The notes under the pieces: model-generated
What the model was told of the DNA's origin: nothing
The model's input: only the letters and a program-made list of their open reading frames with translations
Database searches by the model: none
Translations under genes and position numbers: made by a program
NCBI GenBank assembly: GCA_024226515.1
Contig: JAAELQ010000054.1
Location: 1-50,429, forward strand
Origin: a bacterium
Lineage (GTDB): Bacteria; Acidobacteriota; Polarisedimenticolia; Polarisedimenticolales; Polarisedimenticolaceae
Direction: 5' to 3'
DNA: 50,429 bases
Shown here: piece after piece, positions 48,006 to 50,429 of the stretch
How positions within the stretch are numbered: the stretch's first letter is position 1
Layout: the number at the start of each line of letters is the position of its first letter

Positions 48006-49147
48006 TCGCCCGCGGGACGGCCGGTTTCGCGGTGGCGGCGCTCTTCCTGAGCATGCTGTCCGCCGGCGCCGACGGGCAGGCGACCTCGCACGAGCTGCCG
48101 GTAGATCCCGGGCAGGAACTGCGCGTCGAGCTGTCGACCGGCGGAACGGTGACGATCGAGGGCTGGGACAGGGACCTGCTGTCGGTGGAGGCCGACCTGC
48201 GCGGACCGGACGCCGACAACGTCCTGTTTCAGGTCGAGAAGACGCGCAGCGGAGCCGAGATTCTCGGCGAGTTCAAGCAGCCGCGCGAGAAGCAGAGCAC
48301 TTCGCTCAACTTGCGGGTCCGGGTGCCGCGAAGCTTCGATCTCACGATCGAATCCCGCGGCGGCGGGATCGAGATCGACAACGTCTCCGGCCGGATCCGC
48401 GGCAAGACGATGGGCGGAAGCCTCGAGCTTCGGCGGCTCGAGGGACGGCTGGACCTGCGGACGATGGGTGGGAACATCTCGCTCGAGGACTCGGCCGTCG
48501 ACGGCGAGGTCGAGACCTACGGTGGCAACGTCCGGCTGCGCAACGTCGACGGGGACGTCGAGGCCAAGTCACTGGGCGGCGAGGTGATCTACGATAACGT
48601 CCACACGAACGGCAAGGGTGGAGGTCCCGGGCGCGAGGTGAAGATCTCGACGCTGGGCGGCGACATCGAGGTGCCGAGCGCACCGCTCGGGGCGGACCTG
48701 TCAACACTGGGAGGTTCGATCGTCGTCGAGCACGCGGGCGAGTACGTCCGGGCCAAGACGCTGGGCGGCAACATCGAGATCGGCGCGGTCGACGGCTGGG
48801 TCAAGGCCTCGACGATGGCGGGGGACATCGACGTCACCATGATCGGCGACGCGGGAGCGACGCGGCGCGACGCGCAGTTGACCACCTCGGCGGGGGACGT
48901 GCGGTTGGCCGTGCCCGAAGGGTTGTCGATGGAGATCGACGTGACGATCGCCTTCACCAAGCGCGGACGTCGCGACTACACGATCGACAGCGACTTCCCG
49001 CTCGAGATCCGCTCGTCCGAAAGCTGGGAGTATCACGAGGGCGAGCCGCGCAAGTACGTCTACGGCAAGGCGACCATCGGCGGCGGGCGCCACAAGATCA
49101 AGATCGAGACGATCAACGGCGACGTGGTCCTCAAGCGGACCGAATAG
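48002..49147 (+). CDS. Exported DUF4097-family beta-helix-like protein
   Basis: A 381-residue protein with a signal peptide (FAVAALFLSMLSAGADG). The mature part is a parallel-beta array of repeats with the pattern TMGGSLELRRLEGRLDLRTM and LGGNIEIGAVDGWVKASTM, as in DUF4097 putative adhesins. About eight such G-G-x-I/L turns are visible. It is the third gene of the ECF operon, so it is either a regulator input or the main product of the stress response at the cell envelope. The function of the family is not established. Confidence 0.82.
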   Translation: MIARGTAGFAVAALFLSMLSAGADGQATSHELPVDPGQELRVELSTGGTVTIEGWDRDLLSVEADLRGPDADNVLFQVEKTRSGAEILGEFKQPREKQSTSLNLRVRVPRSFDLTIESRGGGIEIDNVSGRIRGKTMGGSLELRRLEGRLDLRTMGGNISLEDSAVDGEVETYGGNVRLRNVDGDVEAKSLGGEVIYDNVHTNGKGGGPGREVKISTLGGDIEVPSAPLGADLSTLGGSIVVEHAGEYVRAKTLGGNIEIGAVDGWVKASTMAGDIDVTMIGDAGATRRDAQLTTSAGDVRLAVPEGLSMEIDVTIAFTKRGRRDYTIDSDFPLEIRSSESWEYHEGEPRKYVYGKATIGGGRHKIKIETINGDVVLKRTE

Positions 49148-49196
49148 GTTCGCCCGCGCGCTGGCGACCGCCGCGGCGGCTGCTATCGTGTGCGCG

Positions 49197-50054
49197 ATGA
49201 GCCGTAAGAAAAAGAAGAAGGCGAGCAACTCCATCAACCCCCGTGCGCGCGACCGGCACCTGCTGTACAGCGCGGCGGTCCAGTCGCCCGAGGCCGACCT
49301 CGACTTCTTCGAGCGCGTCTACCGCAAGAAGCGCGGTGCACGACTGCGGCTGCTACGTGAGGACTTCTGCGGCACGGCGGCGATGTCGTGCGAGTGGGTC
49401 AAGCGGTCGAAGAAGAACCGGGCGATCGGCGTCGACCTCGACCTCGAGACGCTCGAGTGGGGCAAGAAGAACTACTTCCCCATGCTCGGCGACGCCGTGG
49501 AGCGCATCGACCTGCGCTGCGCCAACGTGCTCGACGACGCGCAGACCAAGGTCGAGGCGGTCAACGCGCTGAACTTCTCGTACAGCGTGTTCAAGACCCG
49601 TGACGAGCTGCGGGCCTACTTCGGCCGCGTGCGCGAGTCGCTGTTGCCGGGCGGCCTGTTCTTCGTTGACGCCTTCGGCGGCACCGAGGCTCTGCAGGAG
49701 GATCGCGAGGAACGCACGATCGACGCCTCGCGCGCCTTCGACGGCACGAAGATCCCGCGATTTACCTACATCTGGGATCAGAAGAGCTTCAATCCGGTCG
49801 ACCACCACATGCAGTGCCGGATCCACTTCCAGCTGAAGGACGGCACGAGGCTGAAGCGCGCGTTCGTCTACGACTGGCGTCTGTGGACGTTGCCCGAGAT
49901 CCATGAGCTGATGCTGGAAGCCGGGTTCGCCGCCACCGAGGTGTACATCGAGGGCTGGGACAACGAGGCCGACGATACCGACGGGATCTTCCGCCGCCGC
50001 AAGAAGTTCGAGAACCAGAGCGGCTGGGTGGCCTACGTCGTCGGTCTGACCTAG
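49197..50054 (+). CDS. Class I SAM-dependent methyltransferase
   Basis: A 285-residue methyltransferase. The SAM motif region is LLREDFCGTAAMSCEWVK with the acidic IGVDLDLETLEWGKK, then VNALNFSYSVFKTRDELRAY and LLPGGLFFVDAFGG. The start is rich in lysine (MSRKKKKKA), and the end (FENQSGWVAYVVGLT) is characteristic of an uncharacterised group. The substrate is unknown. ATG 49197 lies 7 bp after a TATCGT with an upstream TG (49181-49189), a leaderless arrangement. Confidence 0.82.
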   Translation: MSRKKKKKASNSINPRARDRHLLYSAAVQSPEADLDFFERVYRKKRGARLRLLREDFCGTAAMSCEWVKRSKKNRAIGVDLDLETLEWGKKNYFPMLGDAVERIDLRCANVLDDAQTKVEAVNALNFSYSVFKTRDELRAYFGRVRESLLPGGLFFVDAFGGTEALQEDREERTIDASRAFDGTKIPRFTYIWDQKSFNPVDHHMQCRIHFQLKDGTRLKRAFVYDWRLWTLPEIHELMLEAGFAATEVYIEGWDNEADDTDGIFRRRKKFENQSGWVAYVVGLT

Positions 50055-50106
50055 CAGCCCGTTGAAAAACTCTGATGGGCCGCGTTGCGTCGCCCTGGAT
50101 CGACCC

Positions 50107-50159
50107 TAAAAAACGGGCCGCGACGGAATTGCCGCGGCCCGAAAGAGAGGGTCTCTCTT
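50107..50159 (-). terminator. Terminator of the minus-strand repeat gene
   Basis: CGGGCCGCG (50114-50122) pairs with CGCGGCCCG (50133-50141) around a 10-nt loop, and on the minus strand is followed by TTTTTTA (50107-50113). A second stem, AAGAGAG/CTCTCTT (50143-50159), precedes it in that direction. The U-run lies only on the minus side, so it terminates the leftward gene. Confidence 0.75.
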
Positions 50160-50171
50160 GGGGTTGTGGGT

Positions 50172-50429
50172 TCAGTCACCGGCCCCCAGCACGTTGTCCG
50201 ACCACAGGGCCGCGTCGGACCACAGGGCCGCGTCGGACCACAGCGCCGCATCGGACCACAGCGCCGCATCGGACCACAGCGCCGCATCGGACCACAGGGC
50301 CGCGTCGGACCACAGCGCCGCGTCGGACCACAGCGCCGCGTCGGACCACAGCGCCGCATCGGACCACAGGGCCGCGTCGGACCACAGGGCCGCGTCGGAC
50401 CACAGCGCCGCGTCGGACCACAGCGCCGC
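50172..50429 (-). CDS. C-terminus of a protein made of DAALWS hexapeptide repeats (partial)
   Basis: The coding frame ends at TGA (50174-50172) and is open to the right edge. It reads as consecutive DAALWS units followed by the end DNVLGAGD. Only two positions of the 18-bp unit vary, and both are third codon positions in this frame (GAC/GAT and GCC/GCG), so all units encode the same six residues. Other frames of the same DNA would change Arg/Cys and Ala/Pro. The protein N-terminus is outside the window. Tryptophan-aspartate tails of this kind are found on S8 subtilisin-like proteases of some Acidobacteriota (from memory); that identity is an inference. Confidence 0.75.
   Translation of the reverse strand, partial: AALWSDAALWSDAALWSDAALWSDAALWSDAALWSDAALWSDAALWSDAALWSDAALWSDAALWSDAALWSDAALWSDNVLGAGD
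50200..50429 (-). repeat. 18-bp tandem repeat encoding DAALWS
   Basis: Twelve complete units and 14 bases of a thirteenth run to the window edge. Units are identical apart from two synonymous sites. Period and lack of spacers exclude a CRISPR array. Confidence 0.9.

Noticed and set aside
50051..50421. Minus-strand frames giving VRRGAV or RRCGPT repeats
   Set aside because: In these frames the repeat variants change amino acids, whereas in the DAALWS frame all changes are synonymous; one of them also runs through the terminator.
50200..50429. CRISPR array
   Set aside because: The 18-bp units are directly adjacent with no spacers and encode a protein repeat.

Overview
The window is GC-rich, densely coded DNA from a diderm (outer-membrane) bacterium: it carries a complete lptD, lipoprotein-type and Sec signal peptides, and a periplasmic PQQ-type propeller. 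The rare combination of a bacterial topoisomerase VI B subunit, thrombospondin type-3 repeats, an extended-SDR/rhamnose-reductase pair and several small proteins of a type I associate with Acidobacteriota suggests an uncultured Acidobacteriota or a neighbouring phylum. That placement is inference; no rRNA or tRNA was seen in the window. Layout, left to right: 1-6.4 kb holds a partial gene, thiamine pyrophosphokinase, a CstA-type transporter, a secreted unknown, an ABC-F ATPase and an FmdB zinc ribbon. 6.4-9.5 kb holds topoisomerase VI subunit B without an adjacent A subunit, a cluster of short repeats, a DUF2085 membrane protein and a frameshifted small membrane protein. 9.7-17.5 kb holds agmatinase, a conserved unknown, smpB, rsmI, a cytochrome c'-like protein, a split glutamine-dependent NAD synthetase (nadE plus nitrilase-type amidase), a principal-type sigma factor with a clear terminator, and a small Cys-rich protein. 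17.6-24.3 kb holds a GNAT enzyme, lptD, an rfbD-like reductase, an SDR epimerase and a fusion of phytol-kinase-like and DUF92 (VTE6-like) domains. 24.3-26.4 kb is a thrombospondin type-3 repeat protein built from a duplicated 218-residue block. 26.5-31.7 kb is a minus-strand heat-shock operon: clpB, hsp20, an htpX copy that has lost its catalytic centre, grpE and a UbiA prenyltransferase. Upstream of clpB (31.8-32.1 kb) lie two 90-bp inverted copies of a structured repeat whose differences are almost all compensatory; I consider this the strongest candidate for an undescribed element. 32.1-35.2 kb holds the tldE/tldD pair and a ferredoxin. 35.3-43.6 kb is plus-strand: a dGTPase-family HD protein with replaced catalytic residues, then glyA, an XPD/DinG-type helicase and a YfcE-type phosphodiesterase overlapping head to tail, then a PQQ propeller, an M19 dipeptidase and an isoprenylcysteine-type methyltransferase also overlapping. 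43.6-46.4 kb holds an S9 peptidase and a NUDIX hydrolase on the minus strand. 46.5-50.1 kb holds an ECF sigma factor, its zinc-finger anti-sigma factor with HEAT-like repeats, a DUF4097 protein and a methyltransferase. The right edge is the C-terminus of a minus-strand protein made of exact DAALWS hexapeptide repeats. Working together: thiamine, NAD and one-carbon housekeeping; ribosome rescue and rRNA modification; outer-membrane assembly; a possible isoprenoid salvage route (alcohol to diphosphate kinase fusion plus UbiA transferase); and a chaperone operon. Several promoters place the expected transcription start at or within a few bases of the start codon, which suggests leaderless mRNAs are used here.
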